From Bacteroidales bacterium (GTDB lineage: Bacteria; Bacteroidota; Bacteroidia; Bacteroidales; JACABE01), in contig JAHEYQ010000047.1 of the NCBI GenBank assembly GCA_023251515.1, positions 1 to 38,060 on the forward strand: a stretch of 38,060 bases of DNA. The letters are read 5' to 3'. Every line of letters starts with the position of its first letter. The stretch's first letter is position 1. The notes below the pieces were generated by a model. It searched no databases, had not been told where the DNA came from, and worked only from the letters and a program-made list of their open reading frames with translations. This document shows positions 8,264 to 15,833 of this stretch, one piece after another. The position numbers were made by a program, and so were the translations under genes.

Positions 8264-8566
8264 CTATTTTTTGTAAAATATAAATTTTGCTTTAATAATA
8301 ATTAATTTAATTAACATAAATACTAAACTAACAATTGAAGCAGAAGTAATTATCGATAGTATAAATGAAATAAAATTAGGTAATAATTTTAACCAGTATT
8401 TCGAAGAAAATACAATAAAACTCATAATTTTATATGAAATAGCCGCTAATTCTGTTGTATTGGTACTTTCTTCATAACCAATTGAAAAAATTGCTAATGT
8501 GAAGTAAGAAAAAAACAGTAGAAAGCTTATTATCAATAAGAAATATTTAAAATCCTTGAGATGCAT
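8264..8566 (-). CDS. small membrane protein of the accessory operon
   Basis: I do not recognise this 100-aa protein. It has about two to three membrane segments: YFLLIISFLLFFSYFTLAIF, a central hydrophobic part, and ISFILSIITSASIVSLVFML. It ends in a basic tail (IIKAKFIFYKK). It lies 10 bases after the broken membrane-protein ORF and, with that ORF and the 145-aa protein, forms a row of small membrane proteins downstream of a predicted peptidoglycan hydrolase. An immunity role is possible by position only. Confidence 0.6.
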   Translation of the reverse strand: MHLKDFKYFLLIISFLLFFSYFTLAIFSIGYEESTNTTELAAISYKIMSFIVFSSKYWLKLLPNFISFILSIITSASIVSLVFMLIKLIIIKAKFIFYKK

Positions 8567-8576
8567 ATTATTGTTG

Positions 8577-8885
8577 TTAATCGAAAAACCAGTTTATAAA
8601 ATTGTTATTCAGCCAAAAAATAAAAAAAGTTATTAAGTATGCAATAATAGCTATAAACAAATATTTTTTAGGAAAGCGAAGCTTTATACAAGTCAGTATG
8701 AAAATGAATAATGAAAGAATTAAAATATAAAATCCAAACCATAAAAATACATGAATCCATTTAGAATAATACGACTTAGGATCATAATATTACAAATCAA
8801 AATATTTAAAAATTCCCAAATAAACTAAAGATGTAATGATATATAAAATCTGAAAAATAAAACTTATTTGATATAATCTTTTCAT
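8577..8885 (-). pseudogene. small membrane protein ORF with an in-frame stop
   Basis: Read on the minus strand, an ATG at 8885 (ATGA overlap with the stop of the upstream gene) opens a frame of 103 codons, interrupted once by TAA at 8790-8792. The N-terminal part is MKRLYQISFIFQILYIITSL... to FKYFDL. After the stop the same frame continues as YYDPKSYYSKWIHVFLWFGF and further hydrophobic segments, ending INWFFD. The ATGA coupling and membrane-like sequence on both sides indicate a real gene broken by a single nonsense codon. It could also be a sequencing error, or the first 31 codons could be a separate peptide. Confidence 0.6.
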
Positions 8886-9319
8886 TTTTTCTTTCTTAAA
8901 TCGTTGATTAAAAGAATCTTTTTTAAAAGAGCATTTGTAAAATGCAACAAATAAAAGATGAATAATAAATAACTATAAATATATTTTAATGTGTATTTTA
9001 GTTCATGAATGAAAAGTTTATTACTATAAAGATATAATTGAGTAAATATAAATAAGATAAATGTGAATAAAAGAGGTGAAAAATAGATTAACCATTTTTG
9101 TTTTTTAAAATATGATGAAAATAAGGGAATAAATGGAATTATAAAAAAACTTATAATATTAGCAATATTTCTTTCTTCACCCTCCTTAACAGGATATAAA
9201 GCATTATAATTAACTGCAAAAAATTCACCTAATTTATTATCCCATAAATCGGTAAAATAGAAAAACAATAAATATGATAATGTCAAATAAATAGTAAAAA
9301 AGTAATATTTATATTTCAT
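8882..9319 (-). CDS. four-segment membrane protein, candidate immunity protein
   Basis: This 145-aa protein has about four hydrophobic segments, including YYFFTIYLTLSYLLFFYF, NIISFFIIPFIPLFSSYF, LIYFSPLLFTFILFIF and YIYSYLLFIFYLLHF. Between the first two is a polar loop (DLWDNKLGEFFAVNYNALYP). It has no family that I recognise. Its ATG overlaps the stop of the predicted hydrolase gene (ATGA), so the two are translationally coupled, and its own stop overlaps the next ORF in the same way. That tight coupling to a putative peptidoglycan-cleaving protein is the pattern of effector-immunity pairs; the function is inferred. Confidence 0.65.
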   Translation of the reverse strand: MKYKYYFFTIYLTLSYLLFFYFTDLWDNKLGEFFAVNYNALYPVKEGEERNIANIISFFIIPFIPLFSSYFKKQKWLIYFSPLLFTFILFIFTQLYLYSNKLFIHELKYTLKYIYSYLLFIFYLLHFTNALLKKILLINDLRKKK

Positions 9320-10095
9320 AAAGAATGATAAGCATTATTTTCATTAAAAATCTCTCTCGTTTCATTTGCAAAACTACTGTCACATTTTATTTCACCAATT
9401 GTATTATCAGCTCTACCAGCACCAATTGAGCAGAATCCATCATCTGCAAATGTAAATTTCAATGGAGATTTGGTAACTATTTCTGTATGTCCTCCATTAT
9501 GAAACGTTACGATATTTCCTCTTTTTAATTTATTTGGTTCAACTTTTTTAAAAGGTTCAATATTTTTATGTATTTGCAAGGCTGAATAGTACTTACCTTT
9601 ATTTGTTACACTTTTCCCAGCCCAATACAGAGCTTCACCTACAAAAATATTACATGTCCATGTACCATAATTTTTATCACCCCAAAATATTGCGAATAAA
9701 TTACTTGGCCAACTATTGTAACCTGCAATTATTTTATTAAAATTTTCTTTATTTTCATTTAAAGTGTTTGGATTTATATTATTTAAATTACATATTACTT
9801 GTCTTTGCATTGAATCTAAATCATTCCAATCATTCCATGTTTTCAAAGACTTAGGTTTTTTGTATTTCCCTGTTAAATCTGGATTTTTGGAAAAAAACCA
9901 CTTATTAACATTTTCTTGCAATTTCATATAACTCTCCATTATTATTGTATTTTTTCCTAAGCTTTCTGCTGCTGCAGCAATCTCCTCAAATGAAATAATA
10001 TCATTATCTTCATTATATATTTTTTTTGAAGTAAACCATTTATCATATTCGTTACCACCTTTACCCCAAGGGTTTTTAAAATCTTTTAAGCTCAT
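9316..10095 (-). CDS. putative Cys/His peptidoglycan hydrolase effector (NlpC/P60- or CHAP-like)
   Basis: This 259-aa protein has no signal peptide. The C-terminal half carries a papain-like pattern: Cys148 at the start of a helix (WTCNIFVGEALYWAGK), then LKRGNIVTFHNGGHTEIV with the likely catalytic His203, and a strand-rich end (FCSIGAGRADNTIGEI). A CNxFV-type helix followed by G-H-x-x-I/V is typical of CHAP/NlpC-P60 amidases, including secreted antibacterial ones. The N-terminal NPWGKGGNEYDKWF resembles NPWAAKDSIWF of the Tae4-like protein encoded upstream. The following membrane-protein gene overlaps it by 4 bases. The family assignment is by motif only; a role in interbacterial competition is inferred from context. 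Confidence 0.65.
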   Translation of the reverse strand: MSLKDFKNPWGKGGNEYDKWFTSKKIYNEDNDIISFEEIAAAAESLGKNTIIMESYMKLQENVNKWFFSKNPDLTGKYKKPKSLKTWNDWNDLDSMQRQVICNLNNINPNTLNENKENFNKIIAGYNSWPSNLFAIFWGDKNYGTWTCNIFVGEALYWAGKSVTNKGKYYSALQIHKNIEPFKKVEPNKLKRGNIVTFHNGGHTEIVTKSPLKFTFADDGFCSIGAGRADNTIGEIKCDSSFANETREIFNENNAYHSL

Positions 10096-10145
10096 TGTCC
10101 TAATATAATTGCCAATATAAAAAATGTTTTTGTTATAAGAATATA

Positions 10146-10634
10146 TTAATGACTTTCAGGCATAATAATGCCTTTAAAAATATATTCTTCAAAATTGAAC
10201 TTTTGCATTAATTCACCACCAATGTCATTGTCAGAATTGTAATTTTCATATTTCTTCACAATTTCAATATACTCTATCCACGATATTGTAGTATTTAAAC
10301 TGCAAGCTTTTTTACTAAAAAACTTGCTTAACTTATCCATGTTTATTAACCTTACAAATGCACATCCTGTATTATATTGTCTCATATAATAATTGTTATA
10401 ATCATCAAAAGTAGAATCCATTATTTCTAAGTTATTTAAATATTTACAATATAGTACATTGCAGGTTTCAAAGGATATTGTGTCTTGGCTTAATTTATTG
10501 ACTACTAATTTAAAAAGTGAATCTTTTTCATTTATATTCAACTCATTAGTGCAATCTTCATTAATTATTGTTGTATAATTAAATAAATGAAGTATAATAA
10601 ATATTGAAATTAATATGATTATATGTGATCTCAT
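10146..10634 (-). CDS. probable periplasmic immunity protein paired with the Tae4-like amidase
   Basis: The protein begins at the ATG at 10634, which overlaps the stop of the Tae4-like gene as ATGA. An upstream TTG at 10646 would add four residues, but the coupled ATG is the better choice. It has about 162 residues with an N-terminal hydrophobic signal or anchor (SHIIILISIFIILHLF), then a largely helical, cysteine-containing domain (DSLFKLVVNKLSQDTISF, FETCNVLYCKYLNNLE). Tai4-type immunity proteins are small exported helical proteins encoded right after their amidase, which fits. I cannot show sequence homology to Tai4, so the role rests on position, export signal and fold impression. Confidence 0.6.
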   Translation of the reverse strand: MRSHIIILISIFIILHLFNYTTIINEDCTNELNINEKDSLFKLVVNKLSQDTISFETCNVLYCKYLNNLEIMDSTFDDYNNYYMRQYNTGCAFVRLINMDKLSKFFSKKACSLNTTISWIEYIEIVKKYENYNSDNDIGGELMQKFNFEEYIFKGIIMPESH

Positions 10635-11236
10635 TTTAGTTCCCAAAAATAAATATCTCCTCCATAGGAAATATAGTTATGACCACCAATAACATCTTTT
10701 TCTGAACCCAGCCATAAAGTAGCATGCCCAGAAACACCTGCGACAAATCCTCCTAAAATTATATATACTCCATTTCTATTACCAATTTTACTTTTAACAT
10801 CTATTATATCTGCTGGACCAGTAAAACTTTCATCAGGATTGAACCAAACTGAGGATTGATTTAACCATTTTTTCAAATTTATTGCACTCGCTATAAATCC
10901 TTTTCCTTTAAACTTACCCTTTTGTATAACAAAGTCTTTTCTCACATTAACAACACCATTTAGAAGCCCTAAGGAAACTCTTGTAGCGCAAGCGTTAGAA
11001 AAAGTATTTTTGTCATAGTCTTCACCTAATATTTCTTTGAAAACCGAATCTGCATCTTTATCATCAGTTCCTGAATCGTTTTTAGGATAACCTTCATAAA
11101 CAAGTTTCCATTTAGGTCGAGTTTTTGTAGTCTTGATATTGATATTTTGTAATATATCCCAGCTATCTGTTTCCTCTTTAAACCAAATAGAATCCTTTGC
11201 AGCCCAAGGGTTATTAACATACCATTTATTTTCCAT
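10631..11236 (-). CDS. Tae4-family type VI amidase effector-like protein
   Basis: The 201-aa protein matches the Tae4 (type VI amidase effector 4) pattern. It has Cys83 in FSNACATRVSLGLLNG, a middle segment ASAINLKKWLN, then GNRNGVYIILGGF and His171 in GVSGHATLWLG. Asp181 sits ten residues later, and the protein ends GGDIYFWELK. The Cys-His distance of 88 and the following Asp agree with the known Cys-His-Asp layout of this DL-endopeptidase fold. Such enzymes cut peptidoglycan stems after delivery into a rival's periplasm. An N-terminal extension of about 40 residues contains NPWAAKDSIWF, also seen in the second hydrolase. The next gene overlaps its stop and is the likely immunity gene. No secretion-system core gene is in the window. 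Confidence 0.85.
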   Translation of the reverse strand: MENKWYVNNPWAAKDSIWFKEETDSWDILQNINIKTTKTRPKWKLVYEGYPKNDSGTDDKDADSVFKEILGEDYDKNTFSNACATRVSLGLLNGVVNVRKDFVIQKGKFKGKGFIASAINLKKWLNQSSVWFNPDESFTGPADIIDVKSKIGNRNGVYIILGGFVAGVSGHATLWLGSEKDVIGGHNYISYGGDIYFWELK

Positions 11237-11252
11237 AAATTGAAATATTTAT

Positions 11253-11288
11253 AAGAGGGGATTGTATTTATAATTGCAATCCCCTCTT
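11253..11288 (-). terminator. 12-bp hairpin between the 558-aa protein gene and the Tae4-like gene
   Basis: A perfect 12-bp stem (AAGAGGGGATTG/CAATCCCCTCTT) with a 12-base loop lies between the stop of the upstream gene (11296) and the Tae4-like start (11236). The T run is on the plus-strand side, so on the coding (minus) strand it may act as a weak terminator, an attenuator or an mRNA-end stabiliser. Confidence 0.5.
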
Positions 11289-11295
11289 TTTATGA

Positions 11296-12972
11296 TTATT
11301 TAGTTTCGTTTGAACAATTACAATTATAACAACAACAACTTTGAGGTACATCACAGCAATCTCCAAATACTTTTTTATATAGACGTGCTTTCTCGGTTGG
11401 GTCTCCAATCATATTAATGATCTCAATAGCTTGTTGTATTTTATTGTTTTCTAGATTTGCTGTTATTGTTGCTTCATTTTGTAATTTCATATTATAACAA
11501 TCTAATGCTTCACCTTGCCCTAATAATGAATCAACAACCAACGATGGTGTTTTAAGTATCCTATGTTTAACATTTAAAATAACACCATTAACAGATTTAT
11601 CATTATAAGTTTGTTTTAAATCATTCCGTTTTTTTAGATATTCTATTCTTTCGGGTTCTCCTCCAAAAATGCAATCAATCAATTCTTCTGTAACTTTTTC
11701 AATAAAATGAATAGATTCTCCGTTATAATCCCTAATATTACAAAGGTTTTTACTTATTATTTTTTTTAATCTTTTGATATTATCATTATCAATAATTATT
11801 TCGTTTAACAAATCATCCAAATTAGATAAATTTGCAACTTTTTTATTTTCAGAATAACCATCATTGTAAATAAAAGAAACATCATCTAAATATGTAATAG
11901 TAAAATATTCTTGTAATAATTCACGGAAAATAAAATTTAAGACTCTACTTTTATTAATGTTTTCAATTACTCTAACAGTTGTTTCTTCTTGTTCATTTAT
12001 TTTTATATTGTTAGTTTCAATATTTATTTCAGTTTGTCGAAGTGAATCTGATTTACTTACATGATTATCAGTGCAAGTTATTAGGTTTTTAACATGAGAG
12101 TCTATTGCTGAATTAAGTGTATTAATAATTGTACTATTACCTTCAGCACCACCACCTATTTGTAAAAAGCCTAAATCTAAAGATGCACTACCACCACCTC
12201 CAAATTGTGATGTTGCAGCTGTACTTGAATTCAAAGCTAAATTTGTATCATTAGTATTTTGAAGCATTGTTTGTAGTTCATTAGCAGAAGATTCAGTTAA
12301 AGAATCTAAAATATTAGAAGTAATTTTTTTTGATTCTTCGTTATGCATCCAATTTCTAATAGTAATAGTAGTTTTTTCTCCAGGCAATAAACTAAATGTT
12401 TTTAAAGTTTTGCCAGCACCGTAATTGCCTAAATACGAGCACATTTTTAAATGCAATACAATAAAAAATTCTGGATTAAATTTTTTTGGTTTAGATATAT
12501 AATTAATTTGTATTTTACCAAGTAAATCTTGTTTTAATACTGGTTTAAATCCTTTTTTAATTTTACTCGCAATTGTTGATATAGGGATATCTGCAATACA
12601 AGGTTCTTGATATAATCTTTCAGAAATGGTATGATCTTTAGTATTTCTATATTCTAAATTATTATTTTCAGTATTTTTCCTTGTGTCTTTTTTATTTAAT
12701 AAAAAAGAATTATCAAAAGTTGTGTCTTTTATTGCTAAATGGACTTCATCATTTATTTTATTAATCCAATCATCTAATGATAGCTTTTCTGTTTGATCCC
12801 AAAAATTATTATCAGGGGGTAATATTTCTTTAAAGAATGAAGGATTTAAATCAAGTTTTAAATAGCTGTTAGCCTGATAGCAAGTCGATTGAGGTAAATT
12901 ATAACTTAAAATTGAAGCTTGTCCATTTTCCTCTAACTTTACAAATGGTTCTTTAGATGAGCATGATTCCAT
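11296..12972 (-). CDS. unrecognised 558-aa protein with Gly-rich core and Cys-rich tail
   Basis: I do not recognise a named family. There is no signal peptide or membrane segment. The central part reads FIVLHLKMCSYLGNYGAGKT and TFSLLPGEKTTITIRNW (about 170-208). A polar helical stretch follows (ILDSLTESSANELQTML), then a Gly/Ser-rich region (QFGGGGSASLDLGFLQIGGG, about 257-275), then a long charged helical region. The last 20 residues are remarkable, with seven cysteines at 539, 540, 546-548, 551 and 553, suggesting metal binding or disulfides. The gene has its own -7 box upstream and lies 59 bases before the Tae4-like gene in the same direction. It could be a carrier, adaptor or structural protein for the downstream effectors, but that is a guess from position. 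Codon use is as AT-rich as the rest of the island. Confidence 0.55.
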   Translation of the reverse strand: MESCSSKEPFVKLEENGQASILSYNLPQSTCYQANSYLKLDLNPSFFKEILPPDNNFWDQTEKLSLDDWINKINDEVHLAIKDTTFDNSFLLNKKDTRKNTENNNLEYRNTKDHTISERLYQEPCIADIPISTIASKIKKGFKPVLKQDLLGKIQINYISKPKKFNPEFFIVLHLKMCSYLGNYGAGKTLKTFSLLPGEKTTITIRNWMHNEESKKITSNILDSLTESSANELQTMLQNTNDTNLALNSSTAATSQFGGGGSASLDLGFLQIGGGAEGNSTIINTLNSAIDSHVKNLITCTDNHVSKSDSLRQTEINIETNNIKINEQEETTVRVIENINKSRVLNFIFRELLQEYFTITYLDDVSFIYNDGYSENKKVANLSNLDDLLNEIIIDNDNIKRLKKIISKNLCNIRDYNGESIHFIEKVTEELIDCIFGGEPERIEYLKKRNDLKQTYNDKSVNGVILNVKHRILKTPSLVVDSLLGQGEALDCYNMKLQNEATITANLENNKIQQAIEIINMIGDPTEKARLYKKVFGDCCDVPQSCCCYNCNCSNETK

Positions 12973-13017
12973 ATTTTGAATGTTTTTTTGTTATTTTTAT
13001 AAATTTAAATACTTCAT

Positions 13018-13025
13018 CAAAATTA
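13018..13025 (-). promoter_or_regulatory. -7 box (TAATTTTG) before the 558-aa protein gene
   Basis: The minus strand reads TAATTTTG, matching TAnnTTTG, 46 bases before the start codon. It lies in the short divergent spacer with gltX, whose own box is at 13129. Confidence 0.5.
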
Positions 13026-13128
13026 ATATTTGTTAAAACACAATATTGTTAATAAATGTTAATGATTATAATTCAAAAATGAGCCTTAGGTCTTCTGTCT
13101 CCCTTCTTCCAACTTCAAACTTTTTCTT

Positions 13129-13136
13129 TATCTTTG
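13129..13136 (+). promoter_or_regulatory. -7 box (TATCTTTG) of gltX
   Basis: TATCTTTG is a perfect TAnnTTTG match located just before the real coding start. It lies inside the longest possible open frame (from 13046), which argues against any start upstream of it. Confidence 0.65.
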
Positions 13137-13159
13137 CAATGAAAAATTTAAAACATCAA

Positions 13160-14686
13160 ATGGAAAGAAAAGTAAGAGTCAGATTTGCTCCAAGTCCCAC
13201 CGGACCATTGCATATAGGAGGAGTAAGAACTGCATTGTACAACTACCTTTTTGCACGCCAGCATGGCGGTACTATGATTTTGCGTATCGAAGATACCGAT
13301 CAGGGACGTTTTGTTCCCGGTGCCGAAGAATATATTATTGATTCGCTAACCTGGCTCGGCATAAATTTCGACGAAGGTGTGCATGTGGGCGGTCCTTTTG
13401 GTCCATATCGCCAATCCGACCGCAAACCCTTATACCGTCAGTATGCCGATCAGTTAATTAATGATGGTTGGGCATATTATGCTTTCGATACACCCGAATC
13501 ATTGGAAGAAATCCGCAAAGTATATGAAGCCGATAAAAAAGCCTTTCAATACGATTGCAATACCCGTGGCAGTCTTCGCAACTCACTTACACTTGCTGCA
13601 GAAGAAGTTCAGAAACTCATTAATGAAGGAAATCCTTACGTTATCCGTTTCAAAATGCCCGATAACGAAGAAATTGTTGTAAACGATCATATCAGGGGCA
13701 GGGTAGTGGTTCATTCAAATCTGTTGGACGATAAAGTACTTTTCAAATCGGACGGCATGCCAACCTATCATCTGGCAAATATTGTTGACGACCATTTGAT
13801 GGAAATATCACACGTTATCCGTGGCGAAGAATGGCTGCCATCAGCACCCTTGCACGTAATGCTTTACAAAGCTTTCGGATGGGAAGCCACCATGCCCGAG
13901 TTTGCACATTTACCCTTGTTGCTCAAACCCGATGGCAATGGCAAATTAAGTAAAAGAGATGGCGACAGATTGGGTTTTCCTGTATTTCCTACCCAATGGC
14001 AGGATCCGAAAACCGGCGAAATTTCATCAGGTTATCGCGAATCGGGTTATTTTCCCGAAGCGGTTATCAATATACTGGCTTTCCTTGGCTGGAATCCCGG
14101 AACCACACAGGAAATGTTCACCATGGAAGAACTTATCCAAGCATTTTCTATCGAACGTATCAGCAAATCGGGTGCAAAATTCGATTTGGAAAAAGCCAAA
14201 TGGTTCAATCAGCAATACCTTCGTCAGCATAGCGGTTTAGACCTGGCAAAAGCATTTATGCCTTATCTTACTGAAAAAGGGATAGAAATAAGTGAAGATA
14301 AACTTGCTATAATTTGCGATTTGGTTAAAGAAAGAGCACATTTTATCAAAGATATCCAGAGTCAGACTCATTTCTTTTTCGAAGCACCTATTCAGTACGA
14401 CGAACAAGTAATAAAAAAACGCTGGAAAGAAGATACAGCAAAGCATCTTGATGCTATATCGGCTATTCTCAATACTGTTGAGCCTTTCGAAACCACACTT
14501 GCTCACGACAAAGTGATAGCCTATATTCAGGAAAACGGCTTAAATATGGGTCAGATTATGAATTGTCTTCGATTGGTGATAGTAGGAGCGGGGATAGGTC
14601 CTGATTTATTTACCATCATTACTTTAATAGGTAAAGAAGAAGCTGTAAAAAGGATTAAAAAAGGTATCAGCGAAATCAAAATTTGA
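13160..14686 (+). CDS. gltX: glutamyl-tRNA synthetase
   Basis: This class I aminoacyl-tRNA synthetase charges tRNA-Glu in the cytoplasm. The start at 13160 gives 508 aa beginning [15 protein letters not shown], as in the family. The frame stays open to 13046, but a promoter box at 13129 lies within that extension, and an ATG at 13139 would leave almost no leader. The HIGH motif is HIGG (residues 18-21), preceded by SPTGPL. The KMSKS-loop equivalent is KLSKR (262-266). The anticodon-binding domain is helical and ends KKGISEIKI. The length is normal. The 3' end is duplicated downstream of the next gene (15747-15773). Confidence 0.95.
   Translation: MERKVRVRFAPSPTGPLHIGGVRTALYNYLFARQHGGTMILRIEDTDQGRFVPGAEEYIIDSLTWLGINFDEGVHVGGPFGPYRQSDRKPLYRQYADQLINDGWAYYAFDTPESLEEIRKVYEADKKAFQYDCNTRGSLRNSLTLAAEEVQKLINEGNPYVIRFKMPDNEEIVVNDHIRGRVVVHSNLLDDKVLFKSDGMPTYHLANIVDDHLMEISHVIRGEEWLPSAPLHVMLYKAFGWEATMPEFAHLPLLLKPDGNGKLSKRDGDRLGFPVFPTQWQDPKTGEISSGYRESGYFPEAVINILAFLGWNPGTTQEMFTMEELIQAFSIERISKSGAKFDLEKAKWFNQQYLRQHSGLDLAKAFMPYLTEKGIEISEDKLAIICDLVKERAHFIKDIQSQTHFFFEAPIQYDEQVIKKRWKEDTAKHLDAISAILNTVEPFETTLAHDKVIAYIQENGLNMGQIMNCLRLVIVGAGIGPDLFTIITLIGKEEAVKRIKKGISEIKI
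14658..14684 (+). repeat. direct repeat, copy 1 (3' end of gltX)
   Basis: Twenty-seven bases at the end of gltX match 15747-15773 at 24 positions. The repeat starts AAAAAGGTAT and ends GAAATCAAAATTT. The two copies bracket the DUF1016 nuclease gene. Confidence 0.75.
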
Positions 14687-14695
14687 TAATACTTA

Positions 14696-15739
14696 ATGAT
14701 TAATTTGTCCAATAAAATATCTAATCTCATTGAGCAGGCTCGTTTGCAGATTGTTCGAAATGTAAACCATATTATGGTTTGTACTTATTATGAAGTTGGA
14801 AAATTAATTGTACAAACGATTCAGGAAGGTGAAAAGCGAGCAGAATATGGAAAAAATATTTTAAAAGAAGTTTCTTTAGACTTAACCTCTCTTTATGGAA
14901 AAGGTTTTTCTGTGGATAATCTGGAAAATATGAGAAATTTCTATTTGCTGTATAATTATAAATTTGAAAATTCCGAAACCCTGTCTCGGATTTCTGAGTT
15001 CCAGAATTCCGAAACAGTGTCTCGGAATTATATAAAAGATTCAAATTCTTATTTAAGTTGGTCTCATTACTTAATATTGATGAGAATTGCAGATATAAAA
15101 GAGCGTAATTTTTATGAGATAGAATCTTCACAAAATCAATGGTCAGTAAGAGAGTTAAAAAGGCAATTTAATTCAGGTTTATTTGAAAGATTGGCATTAA
15201 GCAGGAGTAAAGATAAACTTGAAAGCTTATCAAATAATGGTCTGATTATTGAAAGTCCTGAAGATTTAATCAAAGAACCATTAATATTAGAGTTTTTGGG
15301 CTTAAGTGAAAAAGCAGCATATTCTGAGTCTGATTTAGAAACGGCTATAATTAATGAAATTGAAAAATTTATGCTCGAACTTGGCAAGGGTTTTTTCTTT
15401 GGTGGCAGGCAAGTTAGGTTTTCTTTTGATGAAGATCATTATTTTGTTGACTTGGTTTTTTACAATCGCTTACTACATTGTTTTGTCCTTATTGATTTAA
15501 AAATTGGCAAGCTTAAACATCAGGATATTGGTCAAATGCAAATGTATGTTAACTATTACGACCGATATGTGAAGTTACCAGATGAAAACCCAACTGTGGG
15601 GATTATTATATGCAAAGATAAAAGTGAAGCTATGGTTGAAATCACATTGCCACAGAATTGCAATCAGATTTTTGCACAAAAATATCAAACGGTGCTTCCA
15701 AGTAAAGAGCAGCTAAAGCATTTAATTGATAATAATTAA
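14696..15739 (+). CDS. DUF1016/YhcG-family PDDEXK nuclease
   Basis: The 347-aa protein has the N-terminal DUF1016 helical domain (about 1-150; TYYEVGKLIVQTIQEGEKRA, GKGFSVDNLENMRNFYLLY, SYLSWSHYLILMRI, SSQNQWSVRELKRQ). A C-terminal PDDEXK domain follows, with Asp252 (FVDLVFYNRLLHCFVLIDLK), Asp267 and Lys269, and a conserved GQMQMYVNYYD. Family members are nuclease-like proteins often found in defence or mobile contexts. A short repeated segment (NSETLSR/NSETVSR) lies between the two halves of the N-terminal domain. The gene starts 9 bases after gltX, and a second copy of the gltX 3' end follows it, so it looks like an inserted cassette. Its G+C content is lower than that of gltX. Confidence 0.88.
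   Translation: MINLSNKISNLIEQARLQIVRNVNHIMVCTYYEVGKLIVQTIQEGEKRAEYGKNILKEVSLDLTSLYGKGFSVDNLENMRNFYLLYNYKFENSETLSRISEFQNSETVSRNYIKDSNSYLSWSHYLILMRIADIKERNFYEIESSQNQWSVRELKRQFNSGLFERLALSRSKDKLESLSNNGLIIESPEDLIKEPLILEFLGLSEKAAYSESDLETAIINEIEKFMLELGKGFFFGGRQVRFSFDEDHYFVDLVFYNRLLHCFVLIDLKIGKLKHQDIGQMQMYVNYYDRYVKLPDENPTVGIIICKDKSEAMVEITLPQNCNQIFAQKYQTVLPSKEQLKHLIDNN
14969..15026 (+). repeat. 22-bp direct repeat inside the DUF1016 gene
   Basis: AATTCCGAAACCCTGTCTCG at 14969 and its near copy at 15005-15026 match at 20 of 22 positions and lie 36 bases (12 codons) apart. They encode NSETLSR and NSETVSR, in the variable linker before SWSHY. Confidence 0.8.
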
Positions 15740-15746
15740 TGATAAT

Positions 15747-15773
15747 AAAAAGGTATTAATGAAATCAAAATTT
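15747..15773 (+). repeat. direct repeat, copy 2 (remnant of the gltX 3' end)
   Basis: This copy follows the DUF1016 stop by 7 bases. In the gltX frame it would read KGINEIKI followed by a stop, against KGISEIKI and stop in gltX. It differs at only three bases, two of which fall in one Ser/Asn codon and one of which is silent. Confidence 0.75.
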
Positions 15774-15833
15774 AGAAGAATTTGTTATACCAAACAGAAT
15801 ATTAATAACGTTACAACTGATTAATTTAGTAAA

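Noticed and set aside
12400..12440. GNYGAGKT in the 558-aa protein as a Walker A motif
   Set aside because: It does not fit GxxxxGK[ST] with the expected preceding beta strand, and there is no Walker B or other NTPase motif, so I do not call it an ATPase.
13046..13159. N-terminal extension of gltX to the ATG at 13046
   Set aside because: A perfect -7 box (13129-13136) lies inside it, and the family start [15 protein letters not shown] fits the ATG at 13160.
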